Below, one piece after another: positions 46,091 through 55,800 of a stretch of 64,000 nt of DNA. Made by a program: the position numbers and the translations under genes. Source of the DNA: Sebastes aleutianus. Lineage: Eukaryota > Chordata > Actinopteri > Perciformes > Sebastidae. The stretch is from positions 31,865,528 to 31,929,527 of the forward strand of contig CAKAKS010000060.1 in the NCBI GenBank assembly GCA_916700875.1. The letters run 5' to 3'. How positions within the stretch are numbered: the first letter of the stretch is position 1; each line of letters begins with the position of its first letter. The notes under the pieces were generated by a model. The model was given only the letters and a program-made list of their open reading frames with translations. It had not been told where the DNA came from and searched no databases.

Positions 46091-48674
46091 CCAAGTAGTG
46101 TATTAAATGATTAAATGTAAGATATTGAAATGGACCGTAGATGTTTGAAATATAATGCATGCGTTTCATGTCACGTTCAGGGGCTGTACAAAATGATTCT
46201 GAGGGCCGCCATTGGCCTGTGGGCTGCACTTTGAGAACTAAATACCTATAACTATATACCAACAGGAGAATATACTGTTTAGCATTGGCAGAGCATTTTG
46301 GCAAATTTTTCTTGGGCGCTACCCACATAATCAGCTGTGCTGCTCATCCCACAAATGCATGATCCTAACAAGTTGGACATCATTGTGAAGGTAAATAAAC
46401 AGGCTTTCCAACGATGTAAAATACAATGACCATTAGCATTGTAACAACAAAGAAATAATCGACCAAACACAAATTTCCAAACTTTTTTTTCCCCCGTGTT
46501 TATATTATGTAATTTTTTCTGACTTAGTATTCTATGACTTTTTTATGACATACTATATTATGAAATTCTTTATGGCATACTATACTATGACTTTTTCATA
46601 ACATTTTTATACCGAAGATGATTAGGGCCACATGTGAAAATGTATTATAGTTCTAAGTTTAAAGTAGGAATTCTGAGAATAAAGTCAGTCAATAACATTT
46701 TACCATGAACTTTTTATAGTATACTATGCTATGACATTTTTCATGACAGTTTTTTAAGGCATACTAGGAAAAAAAATTTAGGACACTTTTTTAAGGCATA
46801 CTGGGACATTTTTTAGGACACTTTTTTAAGGCATATTAGGACATTTTTAGGACACTTTTTTAAGGCATATTAGGACATTTTTAGGACACTTTTTTAAGGC
46901 ATATTAGGACATTTTTAGGACACTTTTTTAAGGCATACTAGGACATTCTTTTAGGACACTTTTTTAAGGCATACTAGGACATTTTTAGGACACTTTTTTA
47001 GGGCATGTTTTAGGACACCTTTTTAAGGCATACTAGGACATTTTTAGGACACTTTTTTAAGGCATATTAGGACATTTTTAGGACACTTTTTTAAGGCATA
47101 TTAGGACATTTTTCATGACACTTTTTTAAGGCATACTAGGACATTTTTTAGGACACTTATTTAAGGCATACTAGGACATTTTTCATGACACTTTTTTAAG
47201 GCATACTAGGAATTTTTTTTAGGACACTTTTTTAAGGCATACTAGGACATTTTTTAGGACATACTATATTATGGCATTTTTGTTGCATATTATACTAAGA
47301 CATTTTTTTGGACATACTATATTATGAAAATGTTTATAGCATACTATACTATGAATTTTTCTATGACATTCTACCATGACATTTTTTTATGTACTGTCGT
47401 ATGACATTTTTTGTGAAAAATATATTATGAAATCTTTTATGGCATATAACGTTTTTTTGTGACATACTATACTTTGACTTTTTAATGGCATACTTACAAT
47501 TTCAGATTAACACATACACAGAACATTAGTGTTCTTAAAACCACAATGCAAACGTCTGCTTTGGCTTCAGTCAGTTGTGTGGCCCTCTTTCAGACAGGCG
47601 GATGTGTCTTTCAATGATCATGCTGTTGCTTTGCCACTGTGCTGTAGCTCTGCTCTCACTGTTTTTCAGAACAGTAATCATTCAGTATTCAGTAATCAGT
47701 ATTGTGGAGAGAATGAGTGACCAGACGACCTACAGCTTCCATTTTAAGGCATGACTGGACTGATTCAGTTGCTACTGTACATTCATTGATGTCTTCTGTC
47801 TGCATCTGCTCAGGGTCCGTCTGCACAAAAGCCAATCAGAAAGCAAGGTGGACACACACAGGATGATCCTCTCAACTACACGTCATTACACTTTGAAAAT
47901 ACGCAAAAGTGAGAATATGATTTTTCATATAACACCAGAACAAGAAAGGTTTTATTACATGGCAAATTTATGACGGTATTTGTTTTTCTAGGAGCAAACT
48001 GGCAAAAGCGGAAGACGATCTGTATGCTAAAGTGTATGGAAAAAAGCCACCTACACAGGTCAGAAACCTATAAACCACATTCTTTTTGTAGCATGTTCAG
48101 TTTATTACATTATAACATAATAATATTGTGCTTATAGTAAATTACAGTAAAGCTACTTTTGAAGAAATCTAGAAAAGAAGTATGTCCTGTATAGCAGGGG
48201 TTCTCAACCAGTGTGCCGCGGCACACTGGTTCTCAACATTGGTTGAGAACCAATATCCCTCTCTGGGATATTGTGAGGTGTGCCTCGGAAATGTTTTGAC
48301 AATCACAAGTGTGCCTTCAGTTGCAAAAGGTTGAGAACCCCTGCTGTATAGTACATCTGTGTGTCCACAATACTGTAGCAAAGAACTTCTTTTCCTGTTT
48401 GAATTGAATGAATTCCCGGTTACAAACAAAATGATTTAATCAACTTTCAAGTCTTCACAAGCACTAAACGTGTGTTTATATGAATTTCACTGTGCATAAC
48501 ATCCAGATACAGTCAGAAGTTATGACACAAATGATCTGGTGACTATCTCTGTTATCCCCCTAGAATGAAGAAAGGCACGAGGACTACGAGAACGTCAGTG
48601 CAGCACAAGCAGCCAGCTCTCCGAATCCATTGAACTGTGACACAGATACCAGTGAGGACGAAGTAGAGATCTGA
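35096..48674 (+). CDS. CD22-like Siglec receptor, copy B (intact frame, shortened tail)
   Basis: Sixteen coding exons: 35096-35144; 35254-35664; 38231-38518; 38929-39186; 39319-39582; 39707-40003; 41562-41858; 42331-42600; 43610-43870; 44055-44133; 44223-44286; 44450-44589; 44802-44859; 47814-47908; 47992-48058; 48564-48674. Together they are 3009 nt, 1002 residues plus stop, with all phases matching. An in-frame ATG at 35090 could add two residues. Domains: signal peptide 1-16, Siglec V-set about 17-153 (Cys41, Cys46, Cys118, Cys123; Arg136 in DSGHYALRFEGW at the sialic-acid-binding position), seven more Ig domains to about 798, membrane segment about 803-823 (LLIVLLLIILLILILIVLVF), cytoplasmic tail. 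The tail retains SVYCTV (Tyr902) and LNYTSL (Tyr934) as ITIMs, and DYENV (Tyr974), the CD22-type Grb2 motif. It ends at DEVEI, 36 residues earlier than copy A. Introns carry an L2 fragment and a hAT-type insertion. Expected on the B-cell surface by analogy with CD22. Confidence 0.9.
35254..35664 (+). CDS. Copy B Siglec V-set exon (intact)
   Basis: 137 codons, phase 1-1. It has the paired B-strand cysteines (GSCIEIKC), the E-strand CSILICDL, and the F-strand DSGHYALRFEGW, in which the arginine codon at 35610-35612 aligns with the conserved sialic-acid-binding arginine of Siglecs. The additional cysteine pattern fits the interdomain disulphide of the family. Confidence 0.85.
36131..36843. mobile_element. 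DNA element with TTAACCGTTAACCG ends, block B copy
   Basis: Counterpart of 15535-16253. Begins AGGGATGTCAATAATTAACC and ends GTCGGTTAACGGTTAAGAAC. Confidence 0.6.
36986..37763 (+). mobile_element. L2-like LINE, 5'-truncated 3' end
   Basis: Plus-strand frame to 37406 encodes the C-terminal part of an L2-type ORF2 (TEALYRKGQSKLFFLRRLRS, QMFYQSVVASVLFFAVVCWG, HPLHDELV). It is followed by a 3' tail with GGGGATTAATAAAGG and an ATCTT repeat. Block A has the uninterrupted site AATATTCCAATCAGTG near 16392, so the insert is about 778 bp between AATAT and TCCAAT and occurred in B only. No long target duplication is visible. Confidence 0.88.
40277..40697. mobile_element. hAT-type element, right-truncated copy in block B
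   Basis: Left end CAGGGATGCACCGATACCG with ATCCATAC before it. The right inverted end and the following flank seen in block A (19262-19494) are missing, and the sequence jumps to CAAGTTTATATGCTGC. Confidence 0.75.
40737..41349. mobile_element. Miniature element with AGTTCACACTACATGACTTT ends, block B copy
   Basis: Counterpart of 19528-20143, with intact inverted ends. Intronic. Confidence 0.7.
44223..48674 (+). CDS. Copy B cytoplasmic-tail exons (shortened)
   Basis: Same six exons as copy A, but the last one is 111 nt instead of 219 nt. The reading joins GAGATC directly to TGA, and 108 nt present in A (28696-28803) are absent. The site is bounded by an ATC in both places, so a microhomology deletion is likely. 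In addition PLNYD of A is PLNCD here. Remaining motifs: SVYCTV, LNYTSL, LYAKV, DYENV. Confidence 0.85.
44350..44438 (+). repeat. GT microsatellite beside a tail-exon acceptor (copy B)
   Basis: Longer and purer GT run than in copy A, again ending about 10 bases before the acceptor at 44449. Confidence 0.9.
44951..45580. mobile_element. Miniature element, TTTAAAGG...CCTTTAA family, block B copy
   Basis: Same ends as the block A copy, with an internal deletion of about 170 bp around 45130. Confidence 0.75.
45764..45801. repeat. Perfect 17-bp inverted repeat (hairpin)
   Basis: ACTTTTTAAGACCGCGC, loop ATCC, then GCGCGGTCTTAAAAAGT. Absent as such from block A, where the site reads GTCAGCCGGGTCTTAAAAGG. 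Confidence 0.9.
46027..46091. repeat. GATA microsatellite
   Basis: About sixteen uninterrupted GATA units in block B. They stand where block A has about 230 bp of unique sequence (about 26700-26930). Confidence 0.95.
46727..47270. repeat. Satellite of roughly 33-bp units
   Basis: Tandem copies of AGGACACTTTTTTAAGGCAT followed by ACTAGGACATTTTT, with small length changes. Present in block B only, and grading at both ends into CATACTATACTATGACATTT-type repeats. Confidence 0.9.
48195..48343. mobile_element. 149-bp hAT-type miniature element with 8-bp target duplication
   Basis: Ends CAGGGGTTCTCAACC and GGTTGAGAACCCCTG are inverted. CTGTATAG flanks both sides (48187-48194 and 48344-48351). Block A shows the single CTGTATAG at 28369-28376. 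Confidence 0.95.
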
Positions 48675-48692
48675 GACTCTTATTTTACCTTA

Positions 48693-49449
48693 AGCTGAGC
48701 ATACACTGTACGATTTTAGAAATGTTGTTGTGTAATTCCTACTCCTAATGTACGAGTAGATTGTGTGCGATGTGAAGCCAAAGCTCACGATTTAAGTGCT
48801 CGCACTGTACGGTCCGATCGTCAGCCTCGACCTGAGTGGAAAATAGAAAAAAAAAAACGTCCCGTCGACCCCTGTGGGCCGTTCTGGCTCTTGACAGTTG
48901 TCAATAAAGATTTGTTTGAAAGCTCCGAGGCAGGTAAAGTTTGTTTGTTAGCAGAGGTCTGTACGGGTCACAATGCTAACAAGGCAGAAACGTAATGCCT
49001 TGATCATCTGTGCCATCCTGTCTGCCGAAACGTCTAAAAAAAAAAAAGGCGCCGGTGTAGATGGACTCGCAGGTGGCTAGAAAGACATGGACAGTAGAGA
49101 ATTGGAGGTAAGCTAGCTACGTTTTACTATATCTATTGTACATTGTTATTTTGATATAGCTACACTCTTTACTGTCAGAAAAAGTATAACTAAGGCGTTA
49201 TGACGTTGGGGAATCGGCTTGTGGCTCTGTTTCAACTGTGCGAGAGCCTGTGGATGGCCGACCAAAATTTCTGACTCGTCAAATTTATCCGACTATCCGA
49301 CGGCTGGTCAGGAGGAGTGAATCGGCCCTCGGTCCCCCCCTGTACACTGCACGGCAAACGACACCCAATGAAGCTGAAACTACGTCCAACTCTAAAATGA
49401 GTCGTGTGGCTCAAATCGAAGGCTAAAATCGTACCGTGTATGTCCAGCT
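48693..49449. mobile_element. Harbinger-like miniature element directly after the stop codon, block B
   Basis: Counterpart of 28825-29580, with the same TTA flanks, so it predates the duplication. Confidence 0.8.
48903..48908 (+). promoter_or_regulatory. AATAAA polyadenylation signal inside the miniature element (copy B)
   Basis: First AATAAA after the copy B stop codon, same context as at 29036. Confidence 0.6.
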
Positions 49450-50149
49450 TTACAGGTAATACAGCTAATTATTAAATACGTGTTTTATTGTTTTTCATTC
49501 CTAAAATACATCTTGTAGTGCTTCGCTGCTTTTTATGAGTGTGCAGTAACAAGTACCAAACAGAAGGGAGGAAAGAGACCAATGTTATCCCCTTAATCCA
49601 AACCCATGGTACCTAAAATATAAATATAACACATTCTGTTGAAACTCATTAATTGTAAAAGAAAGAATGCATGGGCAAATGTACATATTTATTACATTTA
49701 TTGAAATTACAATGACTTTTGTGAACAGCACAAGATGACATGGCTTTAATGTTTTAACGCTGTGCAACAGTTTCTTTTCTGAGGCTTGTTTCTGAAATAT
49801 GTATGTTGAAACAATGTGCCATATGCACAATGCTCCATTTCATAACACGCTTTGAATTCAGCTCAACTGCCAACTTAAGTGCAGGAAGAATGGCTTTATT
49901 GTTTTTTATAAACAAGCACAAACATATTTATGTATCTTAACTGAAAACAAATAACAAAATGATCAATAAAAAGTGTGACAAACTCTGTTTAACTGCTTCA
50001 TTCACTCTGCACAAAGGTTTTAAATAATAAATTAACAGAACTACACGACACAAGTTAGCACTGAAATATTAAATATAAACAGTAGCATGATAAATGTAGC
50101 TGTGACTGTGACATGTTTTAAGACCTTTTTATGGCATACTATACAACTG

Positions 50150-51310
50150 GTATAATAAAAAGTTCATAGTATAGTATGTAGAAAAATGTTATGAAAAAAA
50201 CGTCATAGTAAGTTGTGTCAAAACATTTCATGAAAAAAACGTTATAGTATAGTATGTTGAAAAAAACGTCATAGTATAGTATGTCAAAAAATGTTATGAA
50301 AAAAAAGTCATCGTATAGTATGTCGAAAAATGTCATGAAAAAAGCCATATTATAGTAAGTCGAAAAATTCCATGAAAAATAAATCATAGTATAGTATGTT
50401 GAAAAATGTAATGAAAAAAACGTCATAGTATAGTATGTAGAAATATTTCATGAAAAAAACATCGTATTATAGTATGTTGAAAAACGTTATGAAAAAAAGT
50501 CATAGTATACAGTAGTACATCGAAAAATGTTATGAAAAAACGTCAGTATTGTATGTCGAAATATTTCATTAAAAAAATCATAGTATAGTATGTCAAAAAA
50601 TGTAGTGAAAAAAAGTCATAGTAAAGTATGTCGAAATATTTAATGAAAAAATTTCATAATTTAGTATGTCAAAATATTTAATGAAAAAAATGTCATAGTA
50701 TAGTATGTCGAAAAATTTCATGAAAAACACATCACAGTGTAGTATGTCGAAAGATTTCATGAAAAATACGTCATAGTATAGTGTGTCGAAAAATTTCATG
50801 AAAAAAACGTCATATTTAATGTTTTTTTCATGAAATTTTTGAAAAAATAATATGAAAAAAATGTCGTAGTATAGTATGTCGAAACATTTCATGAAAAAAA
50901 CTACATATTATAGTATGTTGAAAAATTTCATGAAAAAAATGTCATACTATGTCGAAAAAAAGTCGTAGTATGTTATGTTGAAAAAAGGTCATAGTTTCGT
51001 ATGTCGAAAAAAGGTAATAGTATAGTATGTCGAAAAAAACGTCATAGTATAGTATGTCAAAAAAATCATAAAAAAGTCATAGTATAGTATGTTGAAAAAT
51101 TTCATGAAAAATGTCAGTGTATAGTATGTCGAAAAATGTTATGAAAAAACGTCATAGTAATGTATGTCGAAAATTTAATGAAAAAAATATCATAGTATAG
51201 TATATTGAAAAATGTCATGAAAAAAAACGTCATAGTATAGTGTCGATAAAAGTCGTATGTTATGTTGAAAAAAAGTCATAGTATAGTATGTCGGAAAAAT
51301 TTCACACTAT
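50150..51310. repeat. Expanded ATAGTATAGTATG satellite downstream of copy B
   Basis: About 30 units of roughly 40 bp built on CGTCATAGTATAGTATGTCG with A-rich spacers. Phe/Ile/Tyr-rich minus-strand frames inside it are a consequence of the repeat. Confidence 0.9.
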
Positions 51311-51379
51311 ACTGTGTTAAAAAAAGTCATAAGTTGCATCTCATTTCTACGCATTTTGGTTCAAACTCTTAAATTATCA

Positions 51380-52515
51380 AAGATTGGGCAAATAAACATA
51401 TTCGTTCAATTTATTGACATTACAAGAAGATGACTTGGCTTTAAAGTTGTAACGCTGTGCAGAAGTTTTTTTACTGAGGTTTGTTTCTCACTTATGCATG
51501 TAGAAACTGTGTGCCAAATGCATAATGCTTCATTTCACAACACTTTGAATTCACAACTGCCAACTTAACTTCAGGAAGAATAGCTATCTTTGTTTTTATA
51601 AACAATCACAAACATATTTATGTATCTTAACAAAAAACAAATACAAAGTGTGACAAACTCTGTGTAACTGCTTTTTCACTCTGCAGAAAGGTTTTAAAAT
51701 AATAAATTAAAGCTGCAAGCAATGACGAGTGGGCCTTCGCACCTTCCCACACGTCGGGGGTAGTGGCGGGGCTAAAGTGTAGGGCACGGAGATAACCGTC
51801 ACCAATGGAACAGGAACTCTCTGCTGAGTGCAATGATGCCTCTCACTTTGACAAACAGTTCATGGGTTATGATAGAGGGCGGGGCTAAAGTGTAGAGGAC
51901 GGGCCTATGAGTCTATATTGGCATATAAATGTCCTCAAACCTTGACCCTTATCATGGTTGAAAAAGCTGGAGCAAATTGGACAAAGTACACAACTTCCTG
52001 TTTTATGGTGGAATGCGCTTTGTCGTCTGCATAAACAGACACCGCCACACATTTCTAGTGGGGCATAAGTGAAGATTGAGAGGGATTATTTTTGTATCAG
52101 TCCATACATTGTTTTGCATATTATTGCATGTTATATCCTAAAGTACAGCACCTTGAAATGTATAAAAAAAAAAAAACACCGTAAAATTCAAAATAACCAA
52201 ATTCCTGTTGGGTTTACGGTATACCTCCAAGAGACTTTTCTGTACGTCTCCGCTTGTTACATATACCTACCAAATGTCATAGATCTAGGTGAAACGTACT
52301 GCAGGGGCTACTAAATAGGGAGCGCTAGCTAGAATGTCAATTTTCACCACTTCTGATATGTGTGCACACAACCCCTAAAAAATGTGATTCATTTGAGACG
52401 ATAATAGTAATTCCTTTGCCGACCACCTGGTTGGTGCTCGGGCCCTAATTAACTGTAAGATAAAAGTTAGCATTGAAATATTAAACATTAACAGTAGCAC
52501 GATAAATGTAACAGC
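51380..52515. repeat. Third, diverged copy of the 3' flank, split by an inserted repeat
   Basis: 51380-51710 matches 29820-30135 and 49690-50040 with many substitutions (TGACTTGGCTTTAAAGTTGT, CATATTTATGTATCTTAAC, AAGTGTGACAAACTCTG). The match resumes at about 52450 (AAGTTAGCATTGAAATATTA). Between them lies a repeat beginning AAAGCTGCAAGCAATGACGA and ending GGTGCTCGGGCCCTAATTAA, a common fish dispersed-repeat type. Confidence 0.75.
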
Positions 52516-52861
52516 ATTTATCTATAGTAGTGAACCATATAGAAGAATAAAGTTGAGTTGAGTTTAGAGGAACATTTATGTTATGGTTGATTGTGGGATA
52601 ACTATCTACTATTCATTTTTATGGTGGTTTTGCTATGCATTTTTCAGTAAAGAGACACAAAAAAAAGAGTTAAAGTGACAAAGTTGAGAGCTAAACTTGA
52701 AGCCACAAGTGTGTGGCATTACTCACTTTAAATAAGGTTGTCTGCAGTGCAGTTTCTACCTCTGCTGCTGTGCTGCAGACTTTTCGAGCTGTGCTGTCAT
52801 GGTAAAGTCCTGTAGCTGTTTGTAGCCCAGAATCCTGTTTCGGCTATCATTTCCCCTAAAG

Positions 52862-55800
52862 TTAAGCCACAACCTCTTCACCAACATCTACTATGAGACC
52901 ATCAGTTTCATTCCCTTGTTCCAAATGAGTGTCAGCAACAGTCTCTTTTTCCTCTGCATCTCCTCCGTTGTTTCCTCCTGATTGCAGACAGATCTCAGCA
53001 TAGTCAGCCGTTTTGGAGGCCAGGCCTCTGATCTCCTCTTCCCCAAGCTTATCCTCTGACATGGCCTGGAGTTTAGCAAAGTCCACATTGGCGTAGTGGA
53101 GAGGATCTTCCTCAACTATTCCTTCCTCTTCCAGATTGGCTTTATTGGCATAAATCCCATCCATTTTTGAAGAGTTGATCTACAGGAAAACAAGATATTT
53201 GCATTAGTAATGGAGAAGAAGAGATAGTATTTCTCATTACACAATTAGGCCCAATAAGATGACATCCGCTCCATTAAAACAAACATTTTATCTTGTTATC
53301 TTGTGAGCAAGACTCAACAATACACCCGAGAGTCGCCTAGAATTTCTTCACAGTAGACGCTACATATGCCAAAAAAATGCTATATCATGGATTTAGATTA
53401 TTTTTTATAGTCTGAAACAACTCTTACTTAGTTTAGTACCTGCAAACAGCTCACCATTGGAGAGACGAACAGAAGCAGTGTATTAAGCTCAATCAGCAAA
53501 AACAGTATTTGGAACATGTTAGGTATATGGATGGAAAAGGGGAAGCAGCAGTTCAACACTGAAGCTCACCACATGTTTATGGCATTCTATATTAGGACAT
53601 TTGTTTTGACATACTACATTTTGAAGTTCTTTGACTTTTGTAAAAAAAAAAATGTAATACTATACTATGAAATATTTTGTATGGCATGCTAAAACTATTT
53701 CTTTTTTTTTGACATGCTATACTATGATATTTTTTATAACATTTGTATGGCATATATATACCGTGACTTATTTACGGCATCACATTTTTTATGTCATACT
53801 ATACTATGACTTTTTATGACACTTTCTATGACAAACTACATTATCAAATTGTATGACATACTATACTATGACCTTTAAATGACAGTTTCTGTACTATACT
53901 ACATACAGTATACTATACTATGATATTTTTTTGACATACAATACTATGACATTTTTATGGTATACAATAGTTCAGTGGTTCTCAACTTATTTTGTGTCAA
54001 GGACAACTACTATGACTTTTTTCGATATACTATACTATGATTTTTTTTTAACATAGAATAGTATGACATTTTTTTGACATACTATACTATGACGTTTTTA
54101 TGATTTTTTTGACATACTATACTATGACGTTTTTATGATTTTTTTCGACATACTATACTATGACCTTTTTTCAACATAGTTTATAGTATTTTGAAAAAAA
54201 ATCATGGTATAGTATGATTTTCTTCGACATACTATACTATGACTTTTTTTCAACATCTTATACTATGACTTTTGATTCCGACATACTATACGATCATTTT
54301 TTTTTCGACATAATATACTATGACTTTTTTATGACATTCTTTATTATGACATTTTGTATGGCACTTTCTATAACAAACTATATTATTCAATTTTATGTGG
54401 CATACTATACTATGACCTTTAAATTGCACGTTCTAAGACAAACTACATCATTTATATTAATGACATACTATACTATGACATTTTTATGGCGTTCTATAGT
54501 TCAGTGGTTCTCAACCTTTTTCGTGTCAAGGACCCCTAAATTGATACACATTAGGACCAAAGCTGTTGCCCTAGCAACAGAATGGCAATGAAAAGGTTTA
54601 TACTATGACTTTTTTTTGATGACAGACTATACTATGACATTTTTTATACCATTTTGACTGGATGCAGTGATGACATTATTCTTATATCCTCATTCAACTG
54701 CAGGTTTAACAATAAAAATCAAATTTCCTGAAATGTTTGACTGGTACTTTAAATTCAATGGCTGCTTGTAGGATGTGTGAAGGTTCCTGTTCTTATGCAT
54801 CTGTAACTTTTCACCTATATGCATGTGTAGGTGTGTGCAAGGATATAAACTCACCCCATTAGTAACTACAAAGTCAGAAGTGTCCACCAATCCCTTGTTG
54901 GGTGGAAGGCTGCCTTTCCTTTTCCTACAACTAACACAAAAAAAGCAATTGTATATGTACAGTAATTCATTATCTTTTTAAATAAAGTCTCTCATTTCAT
55001 GGTCATATTTAACAATGTTCTGTGGCAGCAATGGTTGCCCACTGAAATTGACTGCCAGCCTGGTCACCATCCAAGTCTCATCCCTGACAACAACCTCAAA
55101 ATGTGCTTCTGTCTCATTTTGAAACCAGTTTCTAAAATGTCCTGTTAACAGTACAGCATTAAAGGAGCTTTTGAAATTGGTCTAGTATTGAGGGAGAACG
55201 CTGCAGCCGCCAGCCGATAAACAAGCTGTAATGTAATCAGTTGGGGTAACCTGGTACCGTCAGTTTACGTCCACTAAAAGTGCTTGATTTTGTCACTGAC
55301 AGACTCAGATTATTATTATTAGTGTCTGACAACATTATGGAAAGGACCCTACAGAAGAATAAAAGTTTTTCTTACTTTTCACTTTCTGTTTGTTATTGTG
55401 TGTCTCGCTCGGAGAAGCCTCACTCTGAAATCTTGCGTTGCATCAACATTGTGAAATCATCTAAATATTCAGCCATGACAGTGCCATTTTTTTAGATAAC
55501 ACTAAACTACGCTTTCTGTACTCCAACACAACAAACTCTGACAACACCGGTGTCCCGTGGCACTCCCCTCTCCAACTCTGACTCACGTTTCCACCGTTGT
55601 CTTCCCGGCAACAAGTCACATGACGCAATAACAAACGGAAAGCGAAAGGTAAGAAAAAGGTTTCATTCTTCTGTAGGGTCCTTTCCATAATGTTGTCAGA
55701 CACTGATAATAACAATCAGAGTCTGTCAGTGGTAAATACAAGCACTTTTAGTGAAGATAAACTGACGGTACCAGGTTGCCCCAATTGATTACATTACAGC

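Larger units (their letters stand above)
33574..50480 (+). repeat. Segmental duplication, block B
   Basis: Starts GTGTGGTTTACCTTTACTTT directly after the BEL/Pao element and follows block A through the second CD22-like gene, the Harbinger-like element and the flank to the satellite. The right edge is blurred because both blocks end in satellite DNA. Confidence 0.93.

Noticed and set aside
46727..47270. Tandem array considered as a CRISPR-like array
   Set aside because: No unique spacers, variable units, vertebrate genome context; it is a simple satellite.
50139..50892. Minus-strand Phe/Ile/Tyr-rich frames
   Set aside because: They arise from the 40-bp satellite, with the same residues repeated each unit and no start context or domain.
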